Assembly: GCA_020851395.1 (NCBI GenBank)
Contig: JADZCW010000040.1
Coordinates: forward strand, 1-39,992
DNA: 39,992 nt
Reading direction: 5' to 3'
Origin: Phycisphaeraceae bacterium
GTDB taxonomy: Bacteria; Planctomycetota; Phycisphaerae; Phycisphaerales; Phycisphaeraceae
In this document: positions 30,635 to 39,261 of the stretch, piece by piece
Layout of the letters: the number at the start of each line of letters is the position of its first letter
Numbering within the stretch: the first letter of the stretch is position 1
The notes under the pieces: generated by a model
Database searches by the model: none
What the model saw: the letters and a program-made list of their open reading frames with translations, nothing else
Told to the model about the DNA's origin: nothing
Program-made: the position numbers and the translations under genes

Positions 30635-31915
30635 ATGAGTCAGTACGTGATCGAGATCGACAACCTGAGCAAGCGCTACCTGCTCGGTCGCCTGCGCGAC
30701 CCGCAGGTGAACATGGGCGAGGCGCTGGTGAGCGCGGGGCGTCGTGCGCTGGGTCGGTTGCGCCGTCTCGGCAGGGCGTCGCCTGATCGTCTGGACGAAT
30801 CCTTCTGGGCGCTCCACGACGTGAGCTTCGCCGTCGAGCGCGGGCAGGTGCTGGGGGTGATCGGCCGCAACGGCGCGGGCAAGAGCACCTTGCTCAAGAT
30901 CCTCTCCCGCATCACCGAGCCGACGCGGGGCAAGGTGACCCTGCGCGGGCGCGTCGGGAGCCTGCTGGAGGTCGGGACGGGGTTCCATCCGGAGCTGAGC
31001 GGGCGGGAGAACATCTTCCTCAACGGGGCGATCCTGGGGATGCGCCGGCGGGAGATCGCGGCGAAGTTCGACCAGATCGTGGACTTCGCGGAGGTGGGCC
31101 GGTTCCTGGACACACCGGTCAAACGATATTCGAGCGGGATGTACGTGCGGCTGGCCTTCGCGGTAGCGGCGCACCTCGAGCCCGAGGTGTTGATCGTCGA
31201 CGAGGTGCTGGCGGTGGGCGATGCGGGTTTTCAGAAAAAGTGCCTGGGGAAGATGAGCGAAGTAGCGGGCGAGGGACGGACCGTGCTCTTGGTCAGCCAC
31301 CAGATGGCTGCGATCCAGAGTCTCTGCCACCGGGTGGTGATGCTCGACGGCGGGCGGGTGACCTACGCGGGCGATACGGCCGAGGGCGTGGGGCGTTACC
31401 TGCGGAGCCTGCGTCCGCAGAACGGATCGCAGAACCTGCTCAGTCACACGGTCCGCCAGGGGGATGGGCGGATCACCATCCGGTCGATGCAGCTCCGCGA
31501 CACCGAGGGGCACACGATCGACCATGCGATCTGCGGGCAAAAGCTGGTGCTGGCGATCGGGTATCGCGTGCGGGGTGGGTCGGCGGTGAGCCGGGTCGTT
31601 CCAAGCTTCGCGATCCGGGACAGCCGGGGGGTGTCGTTGATCCTGCACCGCAGCAACTTCACCGGGCAGCGGTTTGACGACCTGACCGGTGAGGGGGAGT
31701 TCACTTGCGTGATCCCGCGACTGCCGCTGACGGCGGGTCAGTACGAGGTGGGGCTGAACATCGAGGTGGACGGGCGTGTGAGCGACAACCTCGTGGCGGG
31801 GGGATTGAGCGTCGAGGACGGCGACTTTTTCGGCACCGGCTGCGGGGGCCACCCCGGCCACAGCCCCGTGCTGGTTGAAGGAGATTGGGCATGCCAACCG
31901 CTCAGGGCCGCCTGA
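30635..31915 (+). CDS. wzt: ABC transporter ATPase with C-terminal glycan-binding domain (Wzt-like)
   Basis: A 426-residue protein. The ATPase domain has Walker A GRNGAGKS (77-84), the polysaccharide-export pattern VGTGFHPELSGRENIFLNG, signature YSSGM (165-169) and Walker B with IVDE (187-190). Residues about 250-426 form a beta-rich Wzt C-terminal domain with FTCVIPRLPLTAGQYEVGLN, which in characterised Wzt proteins binds the modified end of the exported O-glycan. That predicts a glycan with a terminal modification, for which the methyltransferases downstream are candidates (inference). AGGA lies 7 nt before the ATG at 30635. The 3' end overlaps the next gene by 25 bp. Confidence 0.94.
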   Translation: MSQYVIEIDNLSKRYLLGRLRDPQVNMGEALVSAGRRALGRLRRLGRASPDRLDESFWALHDVSFAVERGQVLGVIGRNGAGKSTLLKILSRITEPTRGKVTLRGRVGSLLEVGTGFHPELSGRENIFLNGAILGMRRREIAAKFDQIVDFAEVGRFLDTPVKRYSSGMYVRLAFAVAAHLEPEVLIVDEVLAVGDAGFQKKCLGKMSEVAGEGRTVLLVSHQMAAIQSLCHRVVMLDGGRVTYAGDTAEGVGRYLRSLRPQNGSQNLLSHTVRQGDGRITIRSMQLRDTEGHTIDHAICGQKLVLAIGYRVRGGSAVSRVVPSFAIRDSRGVSLILHRSNFTGQRFDDLTGEGEFTCVIPRLPLTAGQYEVGLNIEVDGRVSDNLVAGGLSVEDGDFFGTGCGGHPGHSPVLVEGDWACQPLRAA

Positions 31916-32760
31916 GTCTGGGTCGTCTGCTGCCGCCACGCGAATGGTGGGCGGAGTGGGTCCTCGGCCGCGTGCTTCGCCGGTACGTGCCGGTGCGGCA
32001 CCCGTGCGGGTTCGAGCTGTTGTTCGAGGCCCGCGAGCGGCCGGCACACACGCTGAGGCACGGGTTCGATGACCGTGGGCTGATCCGGTGCTTGCAGTCG
32101 CGGCTGCGGGCGGGTCAGACGGTCGTCGACATCGGCGGCTGCCGGGGCGCGGTGACCATCGCGGCGAGTCGGGCGGTCGGGCCGACGGGACGCGTGATCT
32201 GCTTTGAGCCGGACCCGGACAATCACGCACGGCTGCTGCTGAATCTTCGCCGCAACGGCTCGCCGGCGAACGTGACGGTGGTCCATGCGGCGGTGTTCGA
32301 CCGCGAGGGCCAGCTTGAGCTGCAGCAGTTCGGGCACGAGGCCCGCGGCTGGAGCACGCTCGGGCGGTTCGAGCTCGACGGGCGACGTCCGGTGGCCAGC
32401 GTGCCGGTGCGGACGGTAACGCTCGACGGGTACTGCCGGGCGAACGGCATCGACCGCATCGACGTGCTCAAGATCGACGCCGAGGGGGCTGAGCCGCAGG
32501 TGCTCGCCGGGGCGCGGGGGCTGATCGGACGCGGGGCGGTGGGTGAGATCTACTTTGAAATCTCCCAGAAGCCGCTCGAGGGGCTCGGGCACACGATCGA
32601 CGACGTGCTCAACCCGCTCTTGGCGCTGGGGTGCCAGTTCGAGCTGGTGCGGGTCGATGGATCGACGCAGGCCGTTGACCCCAAGGCGATCCACCAATCG
32701 TTCTGGGGGGACTACCGGGCGGTGCTGCCCGTGGCGGGCAAGACGCGGGCGGCGGCATGA
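31891..32760 (+). CDS. FkbM family SAM-dependent methyltransferase
   Basis: A 289-residue protein with the FkbM domain: a SAM-binding region starting VVDIGGCRGAVTIAAS, VICFEPDPDNHARLLLNLR with the acidic ribose-binding loop, TVTLDGYCRANGIDRIDVLK and IDAEGAEPQVLAGA. FkbM enzymes methylate hydroxyl groups of polyketides, sugars and polysaccharides. AAGGAG lies 7-8 nt before the ATG at 31891. It overlaps the wzt gene by 25 bp and the following methyltransferase region by a few bases, so it is part of the export operon. A plausible role is O-methylation of the exported glycan. Confidence 0.9.
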   Translation: MPTAQGRLSLGRLLPPREWWAEWVLGRVLRRYVPVRHPCGFELLFEARERPAHTLRHGFDDRGLIRCLQSRLRAGQTVVDIGGCRGAVTIAASRAVGPTGRVICFEPDPDNHARLLLNLRRNGSPANVTVVHAAVFDREGQLELQQFGHEARGWSTLGRFELDGRRPVASVPVRTVTLDGYCRANGIDRIDVLKIDAEGAEPQVLAGARGLIGRGAVGEIYFEISQKPLEGLGHTIDDVLNPLLALGCQFELVRVDGSTQAVDPKAIHQSFWGDYRAVLPVAGKTRAAA

Positions 32761-32789
32761 GGACCGCGTGGCAAGCGAGGAGCATGAAG

Positions 32790-33437
32790 ATGACCCAGGG
32801 GCTGCTGCGACTGGTCCGACGAGCGGAGGACGCCCTGCAACGCAGGGAAGACCAGGTGTTGCGTCGGCGCGGGCTGGCGGCGGCGAAGCGGCTGTACGCA
32901 GAGCGTTCGCCGCTGCGGCTGGACCTCGGCTGCGGCGGGCAGGCGCGGGCGGGCTTCGTCGGGGTGGACCTGTGCCCGTCGGCGGACCTGCACTGGAACC
33001 TGTGCTGGGGGCTGCCGTTCCCGGACGAGAGCGTCGCCGAGATCCGGTCGGACCACTGCCTGGAGCATCTGCCGCTGACGGCGGTGATGACCGTGTTGCG
33101 CGAGGCACATCGCGTGCTGCGGGACGGCGGGCGGCTGAGCTTCACGATCCCGCACGTGGACCCCTACCTCGACGCGTATCGCCGGGGGGATGAAGCGTTC
33201 TTGCACGAGAAGATTTTCGATGTGCCGGCGGGAACGGACGAGCTGTACGAGACGCCGTTCGACCGGATCGCGTGGCTGCTGCACCGTGACGGGGAGCACC
33301 GGTCGCTGTTCGACGCGGCGTCGATCGTGGCCAAGGTGCGGCGGGCGGGCTTCACGGAGGCCTGGACGCGGGAGTACGACGCGGCACAGGACATTCATCC
33401 GCGTTTCTCATCGTGTTACGTGGAGGCTGCCAAGTGA
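32790..33437 (+). CDS. Class I SAM-dependent methyltransferase
   Basis: A 215-residue Rossmann methyltransferase. LRLDLGCGGQARAGFVGVDL (about 43-62) is motif I with the acidic ribose-binding residue, and SDHCLEHLPLTAVMTVLREA and HRVLRDGGRLSFTIPHVDPY follow as motifs II-III. I prefer the ATG at 32790 because GAGGAG lies 7 nt upstream; an ATG at 32757, overlapping the preceding stop as ATGA, is a possible alternative. Its substrate is unknown; membership in a glycan operon suggests sugar or lipid-carrier methylation. The stop overlaps the start of the next gene. Confidence 0.88.
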   Translation: MTQGLLRLVRRAEDALQRREDQVLRRRGLAAAKRLYAERSPLRLDLGCGGQARAGFVGVDLCPSADLHWNLCWGLPFPDESVAEIRSDHCLEHLPLTAVMTVLREAHRVLRDGGRLSFTIPHVDPYLDAYRRGDEAFLHEKIFDVPAGTDELYETPFDRIAWLLHRDGEHRSLFDAASIVAKVRRAGFTEAWTREYDAAQDIHPRFSSCYVEAAK

Positions 33438-34633
33438 TCCTGCTCGGTGACATCTGCCCGGGGGCATGGCCGTCGCGCATGGACTTCGGCGACGCCTGGG
33501 TGCTGTGCAACCTTGAGGGGCCCGTCTGGGATCGTGCGACGCCGCCGACGCCCGCGGCCAAGGCCGGGCCGACGCTCTATTCGGGCACGCTGCCGATGAC
33601 CAGCGGGCCCGTGGCTGCGAGCCTGGCCAACAACCACCTGATGGACCTCGGGGCCGAGGGGCTCACGAGCACGATGGTGCAACTGGCGCTGCGGCGCTGG
33701 GTGGGCGTCGGAGCGGGCGGAAGCCTCGAAGAGGCCCGCCGGCCGATCATGATCGACGACCACGGCACGCGCGTGGCGGTGATCGCCTGCGCCGAGGCTC
33801 AGTTCGGCGTGGCGACGGCGCAGCGGGCGGGCGTGGCGGAGCTGGGTCCGTGGGTGCATGGGGCCATTGCCCGGGCCCGCGAGCAGGCGGACGCGGTGGT
33901 GGTGAGCGTTCACGCAGCGCTCGAGGCGGCGCCCTGGCCGGCGCCGTGGCAGCGGGAGCTGTATCGCTCGTGGATCGACGCCGGGGCGGCGGTGGTGCAC
34001 GGGCACCACGCCCACGTGCCGCAGGGGTATGAGCATTACCGTGACGGGCTGATCTTCTACGGGCTGGGTAATGCGCTGGTCGATCCAGCGGCTTGGAAGG
34101 ATCGGCCGCACGGGCTGTGGTCGGTCGGGGCGGACGTCCGATGGAGCCACAACCGGCCCAAGGCGGAGCTGCTGGCGTTCCGCTGCGTGGAGCGCGATGG
34201 GTGCCTGATGTTGGAGCCCCGCGGCCTGGCGGAAGCCGAGGTAACGGAATACTGGCGCGACGCGATGGCGCCGCTCAAGGACCAGACGCTGCTGCACGGA
34301 TTGTGGCAAGAATCGGCGATCCGGGGGTATGAGCATCATTACCGGCAGTACCTGCGACTGGGCGGGGTCGGTGGTCGGGCAAGCGTACGGCCGTCGTGGT
34401 GGTCGAGCCTGCGGCGGATCGGCAAGGCCGAGACGGCGCAGCCTCCGCGGAACTGGGACCTCCTGCTCTGGCACGTGCTGCTGGCCTGCCCGAGCCATCA
34501 GCACGCGATCGCCGAGGCGCTCGGCGTGCTGGGGGGCGAACGGTCGGACTATCGAACAAAACAGACGCGCGAGCTGGCGGATCGGCACATGCCCTGGTCA
34601 GTCACCCCGCCCAGCGGAAGGGAGGCGGCATGA
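33434..34633 (+). CDS. CapA/PGA_cap family protein (metallophosphatase-like)
   Basis: A 399-residue protein with the CapA (PGA_cap) pattern: GDICPG near residue 5, NLEGP at 26-30, SLANNHLMDLG at 63-73, HAALEAAPWP and VHGHHAHVPQGYE near 192, the histidine-rich metal-site motif of the family. CapA proteins act in poly-gamma-glutamate capsule synthesis, but many members sit in glycan clusters with unknown substrates. The start is a GTG at 33434 overlapping the previous stop as GTGA, with GGAGG 7 nt upstream. No signal peptide is seen, so a cytoplasmic role is more likely than a surface one. The last 80 residues have no match I recognise. Confidence 0.85.
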   Translation: MILLGDICPGAWPSRMDFGDAWVLCNLEGPVWDRATPPTPAAKAGPTLYSGTLPMTSGPVAASLANNHLMDLGAEGLTSTMVQLALRRWVGVGAGGSLEEARRPIMIDDHGTRVAVIACAEAQFGVATAQRAGVAELGPWVHGAIARAREQADAVVVSVHAALEAAPWPAPWQRELYRSWIDAGAAVVHGHHAHVPQGYEHYRDGLIFYGLGNALVDPAAWKDRPHGLWSVGADVRWSHNRPKAELLAFRCVERDGCLMLEPRGLAEAEVTEYWRDAMAPLKDQTLLHGLWQESAIRGYEHHYRQYLRLGGVGGRASVRPSWWSSLRRIGKAETAQPPRNWDLLLWHVLLACPSHQHAIAEALGVLGGERSDYRTKQTRELADRHMPWSVTPPSGREAA

Positions 34634-36066
34634 GCCCGGCCGCTCCCCACACACAACCTCTGGCGGTCACCGACTGGCTGGCGTCGGAGCCGGTGTTCTA
34701 TCACGAGAAGACCGGAGCGGTCGGCCGGCGCATCCAGGACGTCTTCGACCCGGCGGACTTCGAGTTCGACGGGCAGGGGCTTCGCCATTACCTGGCGTTC
34801 GGCTACAGCGTGCTGGGACGGACGCCCGTGCGGCACGTGCGGATGCTGCCGCCCTGCTGCCGGCTGATCCGCGACGGGGGGGCGCTGCGGGTTGAGCGAG
34901 ACGCGGACCCCGCGCTGGCCTGGCTTGGACGGACGACGCAGGAACATGACGTGCTCGACCTGCTCAGCGAGCGCGTGCGTCAGTGGGAGGCGCAGTCCGG
35001 CGGGGAGATCGTCATCCCCACCAGCGGCGGTTTTGATTCCCGGCTGCTGACGCTGATGATCCGCGACCGGCAACGCGTGCGGTCGTTCACCTATGGCCTG
35101 AGCGATCAGCCGTCGCAGTCCACCGAGGTGGTCCACGCCCAGGCCCTGGCACGCACGCTCGGCACGCGATGGCGGATGATCGAGTTGGGCGACTATCACC
35201 GCGAGTTTGACGCCTGGGACCAGCTCTTCGGCCCGAGCACGCACGCGCACGGGATGTATCAGATCGAGTTCTACCGCAAGGTGCTCGCCGAGGTGGCGTA
35301 TGGATCGCCCATGCTCAGCGGGATCGTCGGGGACCTCTGGGCGGGCAGCGCCCCCCTGCCGGCGATCGAAACCCCCGACGACCTTACCCGGCTGGGCTAC
35401 GCGCACGGCATGAACGCCGACGCCTCGCAGTGCCTGCTTCCCCCCGCCCCCGGCCCCACCCCCGGACTTGATGACGAGGCGCGGGCGTATCTGGCGGAGC
35501 GACGCGAGCTGCTGAACGACCCAGCCATGCGCATCGTCGAGCTCGTGCGGTTCAAGATGGTGCTGCTACGCTACCTGCTGGTGGTCCCGGGGACCCTGGG
35601 GCTGCGGCCCTGGTCGCCGTTCCTGGACGTGGAGGTGGCGATGTCGATGGTGCGGCTGCCCGAAGAGCGGCGGCGGAATCGGCAGTGGCAGCGGGACTTT
35701 TTCGCGCGTCAGGGCGTGGACTTCGAGTCGATGGGGCTGGCGTCTAGCCGATCGAACACGCTGAACCTGCGGGCGATGGAACGCGTGGCCCCGCCGGCGC
35801 TCGATGAACGGCTGCTGGGACAGATCGTGCGGCGGGATTACGTGCGGCGGATCAACCGGCACGTCGCGGGACGGACCCTCACCGGGGCGGCCACGCAAGG
35901 GCTGCTGAGTCTCGCGGCCGAGCGCTGGACGCCGCGGCTGGCGCGGGGGGCGCGGGAACGCCGGCTCGAAGCATATTTTGCGTACCTGACCCTCAAACCC
36001 TTGGACAACCTCCTGCGCGCCCGGGAGGCGGCGAGCGGCAGTCGCTCCGCCGCCAGGGCGGCCTGA
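34630..36066 (+). CDS. Asparagine-synthetase-like amidotransferase without a functional glutaminase domain
   Basis: A 478-residue protein. The synthetase-type PP-loop reads SGGFDS (132-137), followed by SFTYGLSDQPSQSTEVVHAQ, typical of the Asn_synthase domain, which adenylates a carboxylate. The first 110 residues resemble only the distal part of a class II glutaminase domain (FGYSVLGRTPVRHVRMLPPC) and lack its catalytic N-terminal cysteine, so the nitrogen donor is unknown or supplied by another subunit. It may form an amide bond on a sugar or lipid carrier. The ATG overlaps the CapA stop as ATGA. Such proteins are frequent in exopolysaccharide and peptide clusters; the substrate cannot be told here. 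Confidence 0.82.
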   Translation: MSPAAPHTQPLAVTDWLASEPVFYHEKTGAVGRRIQDVFDPADFEFDGQGLRHYLAFGYSVLGRTPVRHVRMLPPCCRLIRDGGALRVERDADPALAWLGRTTQEHDVLDLLSERVRQWEAQSGGEIVIPTSGGFDSRLLTLMIRDRQRVRSFTYGLSDQPSQSTEVVHAQALARTLGTRWRMIELGDYHREFDAWDQLFGPSTHAHGMYQIEFYRKVLAEVAYGSPMLSGIVGDLWAGSAPLPAIETPDDLTRLGYAHGMNADASQCLLPPAPGPTPGLDDEARAYLAERRELLNDPAMRIVELVRFKMVLLRYLLVVPGTLGLRPWSPFLDVEVAMSMVRLPEERRRNRQWQRDFFARQGVDFESMGLASSRSNTLNLRAMERVAPPALDERLLGQIVRRDYVRRINRHVAGRTLTGAATQGLLSLAAERWTPRLARGARERRLEAYFAYLTLKPLDNLLRAREAASGSRSAARAA

Positions 36067-36100
36067 ACCAACAACCACCGACCACAATCGGACCGTGAGC

Positions 36101-36781
36101 ATGAGCATGACAACGATCGCCACACCGAGTTCGCACTACCAGGGCCAGGCCGGGCGGCAGTACTTCGCCTACCAGAACGCGGGCGGGTCGCGGCGGGGGC
36201 GGATCAACGCCCGCAAGTTCGCGGCCTTCGTCGATCAGGACGACGTGGTGCTGGACTTCGGCTGCGGCAACGGGTCGATGCTGGCCCACCTCGACGCGCG
36301 GGAGCGGATCGGCGTGGAGGTCAACCCGGCGGCGCGGGCGACGGCGATCGCGATGGGGCTGACGTGTCACGAGTCCCTGGCCGCGGTGTGGGACGACAGC
36401 GTCGACGTGATTGTGTCCAATCACGTGCTCGAACACGTGCCTTCGCCGCTGGCGTCGCTGGTGGAGATGCGACGCGTGCTGCGGCCGCAGGGGCGGGTGG
36501 TGCTGTGCCTGCCCATCGACGACTGGCGGACGCAGCGGACCTTCACCAAGCCGGACATCAACCGACACCTGTACACCTGGTCGCCTCGATTGCTGGGCAA
36601 TCTGATGGCGGAGGCGGGGTACAAGGTCGGGCAGGTCAGCGTCCTGACGCACGCGTGGCCCGAGCGGTCGTGGGAGTACTGGGACAGCAAACTGCCCGTG
36701 CGGTGGTTCGACGCGCTGTGCTGGTGGACGTCGGTGCGGCTGCGCCGGCGGCAGATCATCGCCTGGGGGATCAAACCGTGA
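36101..36781 (+). CDS. Class I SAM-dependent methyltransferase
   Basis: A 226-residue methyltransferase. Motif I reads VLDFGCGNGSMLAHL (about 50-64), with GVEVNPAARA as the ribose-binding region and HVLEHVPSPLASLVEMRRVL and RPQGRVVLCLPIDDW as the later motifs. The C-terminus has a cluster of arginines. Start codons at 36095 (GTG), 36101 and 36107 are all possible, none with a good ribosome-binding site; I use 36101. It probably modifies a sugar or glycan intermediate. The stop overlaps the next gene as GTGA. Confidence 0.88.
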   Translation: MSMTTIATPSSHYQGQAGRQYFAYQNAGGSRRGRINARKFAAFVDQDDVVLDFGCGNGSMLAHLDARERIGVEVNPAARATAIAMGLTCHESLAAVWDDSVDVIVSNHVLEHVPSPLASLVEMRRVLRPQGRVVLCLPIDDWRTQRTFTKPDINRHLYTWSPRLLGNLMAEAGYKVGQVSVLTHAWPERSWEYWDSKLPVRWFDALCWWTSVRLRRRQIIAWGIKP

Positions 36782-37881
36782 GCCGACCCCGCGTGAGCTT
36801 CGGCATCATCGTGCTCAATGGCGAGCCCTTCCTGCCTTACTGCATCCGGGCGCTGTATCCGTTTGCGCACCAGATCCTGGTGGTCGAGGGGGCGTGCCCC
36901 GGGGCGGCTGCGGTGGCGACCCCGGAAGGACACTCGACCGACGGCACGCTCGAGACGCTGCGACGCATGCGGGCGGAGGAGGATCCCGAGGGCAAGATCA
37001 CGGTCATCACGGCGGAGGATCGCGGCCACTCCGACGGCTTCTGGCCGGGCGAGAAGGACGAGCAGTCACGAGCGTACGCGACGGCGGCCACGGGGGATTA
37101 CCTCTGGCAGGTCGATTCGGATGAGTTCTACCGGGCGGACGACATGGCCCGCGTGCTGGACATGCTCGAGGAGGATCCGTCGATCACGGCGATGAGCTTC
37201 CACCAGGTGCAGTTCTGGGGCGGGTTCGACGCGTTTGTCGACGGCTGGTACCTGCGGCGCGGGGGGCAGGAGTTTCACCGGCTCTTTAAGTGGGGGCCGG
37301 GGTATCGGTACATGGCGCACCGGCCGCCGACGGTGGTCGACGATCAGGGGCGGGACGTGCGGCGGGGGCATTGGCTCAGCGCCCGCGAAACGCGTCGGAT
37401 GGGACTGCATCTCTATCACTACTCGCTGGTGCTGCCGTCGCAGGTGCTCGGCAAGAGCGCGTACTACGCCGCGGCGGCATGGTGCCGGCGCAAGGGCCTG
37501 GTGGATTGGGCGCGGCAGGCGTACATGGAGCTGGACTGGCCGCTGCACTGTCACAACGTGTATGACCTGCCGGGGTGGCTCGAACGATTCACGGGCGAGC
37601 ACCCAGAACAGATCCGCACGCTCATTGACGATCTCGCGACGGGACGGCTGAACGTTGAGCTGCGGCGGACGGATGACATCGACGCCCTTCTCCGCCGACG
37701 TTGGTACCGAGCGGCGGTGACGGCGCTCAAAGTGCTTGAGCCCTTCGATCGGATGTTCCGCCGGTGTCGGCGGCGGATGCTGATCTGCGAGGGCTGGCTC
37801 GTCGGGCATGCCAAGCGGTTCGTGCCATTCTGGCGGATGAACGGTCGATCGAGCAAACCCCTGGAGGCTGCACGCCCGTGA
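36778..37881 (+). CDS. Family 2-like glycosyltransferase
   Basis: A 367-residue protein. VSFGIIVLNGEPFLPYCIRA opens a GT-A fold; ILVVEGACPG and HSTDGTLETLRRM follow, and the metal-binding motif reads QVDSDEFY (D113, D115). The C-terminal part is unlike typical GT2 proteins and contains clusters of arginines near residues 325-355. The start is a GTG at 36778 overlapping the previous stop codon as GTGA. The donor and acceptor are unknown; membership in the export operon suggests building a repeat unit or cap of the exported glycan. Confidence 0.85.
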   Translation: MSRPRVSFGIIVLNGEPFLPYCIRALYPFAHQILVVEGACPGAAAVATPEGHSTDGTLETLRRMRAEEDPEGKITVITAEDRGHSDGFWPGEKDEQSRAYATAATGDYLWQVDSDEFYRADDMARVLDMLEEDPSITAMSFHQVQFWGGFDAFVDGWYLRRGGQEFHRLFKWGPGYRYMAHRPPTVVDDQGRDVRRGHWLSARETRRMGLHLYHYSLVLPSQVLGKSAYYAAAAWCRRKGLVDWARQAYMELDWPLHCHNVYDLPGWLERFTGEHPEQIRTLIDDLATGRLNVELRRTDDIDALLRRRWYRAAVTALKVLEPFDRMFRRCRRRMLICEGWLVGHAKRFVPFWRMNGRSSKPLEAARP

Positions 37882-39248
37882 AGATCCTCCAGGTCAATTC
37901 GTCGGACATCGGCGGGGGCGCCGAACGCGTGGCGCTGAGCCTGCATCATGCCCTGCTGCGGCTGGGCGTGCAGGCCAAGCTTGCCGTTGGACGACGCCGA
38001 AGCATCGAGCCGGGCGTGTTCCAGATCGACCAGGCGACGCGTCATGGTTTTGCGACGCAGCTCTGCCTGAGCCTGGCGGACTGTCTGCACCCGAGTGATC
38101 GCTGGCCGGATATCCCCGGCCGCGTCGCTCAGCTGCTGCGGGCGGTGGCGCAACCGGGCCGGACGCTGCGGCGTCGGCTGGGGCGCGAGGATTTCGGGTT
38201 CCCGGGCTCGTGGCACCTGCTCGAGCAGGCGGGGTTCACGCCGCGACTTCTCCACGCCCACAACCTTCACGGCGGGTACTTCGATCTTCGCTGCCTGCCG
38301 CGACTGAGCGGCAAGATCCCGGTGCTCATCACGCTGCACGACGCGTGGATGCTCAGCGGGCACTGCGCCCACAGCCTCGGTTGCACACGGTGGCGGACGG
38401 GGTGCGGCGGGTGCCCGGACCTGTCGATCTATCCCTCGGTCCGCCGCGACGCGACGGCTGGCAATTGGCGGCTGAAGCGCGATCTCTACGCTCGCTGCCG
38501 GTTGCGTGTCGCCACGCCGTCGCGGTGGCTGATGAGGCAGGTCGAGCAGTCGATGCTCGCGCCGGCGGTGGTCGAGTCGCGGGTCATTCCCAACGGCGTG
38601 GACCTGTCGATCTTCCGGCCGGGCGATCGCGACGCGGCGCGGGCTGCGCTGGGGCTTCCGCGGGAGGCGGACATCCTGCTGTTTGCTGCCAATGGGGTGC
38701 GGAGGAATCCATTCAAAGACTACGCCATGCTCGAGCGGGTGCTCGAACGGCTTGGGGGCGGCAAGACGGCCGGTGATCCCGAGCGAGAGTTGGTTCTGGT
38801 GGCGCTCGGTGAGGAGGCGCCTTCGCGGCGGATCGGGCGGGCGGAGCTGCGGTTCATCCCGCCGGTGACGAACCCGTCTGAGGTGGCTCGCTATTACCAG
38901 GCAGCGGACGTCTACCTGCACGCGGCGAGGGTCGACACGTTCCCGACGGTGATCCTCGAGGCGATGGCGTGCGGGCTGCCGGTGGTGGCCACGGCGGTCG
39001 GCGGGGTGCCGGAGCAGGTCCGCGATGGGTTGGACGGTTTCCTCGTGCCGGCGGGCGACGACGAGGCGATGGCCAGCCGGACGGTGTGGCTGCTCGCGGA
39101 CGCGACGCGTCGGCAGCTCATCGGGCGGGCGGCGCTCAATCGTGCGGACGCGTGCTTTGACCTGAACCAGCAGACGCGGGCTTATCTTGACTGGTACCAA
39201 GCGATCCTGGCCATCCCGCAGGCCCAGACCTCCCGGAGGGCGGCTTAG
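37878..39248 (+). CDS. Family 4 glycosyltransferase (GT-B fold)
   Basis: A 456-residue protein. KILQVNSSDIGGGAERVALS is the GT4 N-terminal acceptor-domain opening; LLHAHNLHGGYFDLR and TLHDAWMLSGHCAHSLGCTR are conserved in the amylovoran-type subfamily, with a CTRWRTGCGGCPD cysteine group that may bind metal. The C-terminal donor site carries RVIPNGVDLSIFRPGD, FPTVILEAMACGLPVVATAV and GGVPEQVRDG (the E-x7-E region). It transfers a sugar from a nucleotide sugar, with retention. The start is a GTG at 37878, overlapping the previous stop as GTGA, with GGAGG 10 nt upstream. Confidence 0.92.
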   Translation: MKILQVNSSDIGGGAERVALSLHHALLRLGVQAKLAVGRRRSIEPGVFQIDQATRHGFATQLCLSLADCLHPSDRWPDIPGRVAQLLRAVAQPGRTLRRRLGREDFGFPGSWHLLEQAGFTPRLLHAHNLHGGYFDLRCLPRLSGKIPVLITLHDAWMLSGHCAHSLGCTRWRTGCGGCPDLSIYPSVRRDATAGNWRLKRDLYARCRLRVATPSRWLMRQVEQSMLAPAVVESRVIPNGVDLSIFRPGDRDAARAALGLPREADILLFAANGVRRNPFKDYAMLERVLERLGGGKTAGDPERELVLVALGEEAPSRRIGRAELRFIPPVTNPSEVARYYQAADVYLHAARVDTFPTVILEAMACGLPVVATAVGGVPEQVRDGLDGFLVPAGDDEAMASRTVWLLADATRRQLIGRAALNRADACFDLNQQTRAYLDWYQAILAIPQAQTSRRAA

Positions 39249-39261
39249 CCGCGGAGCAGCG

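Noticed and set aside
29690..32230. 846-codon frame on the minus strand
   Set aside because: Antisense to wzm, wzt and the start of the FkbM gene; its product is His/Arg/Pro-rich, a typical GC artefact.
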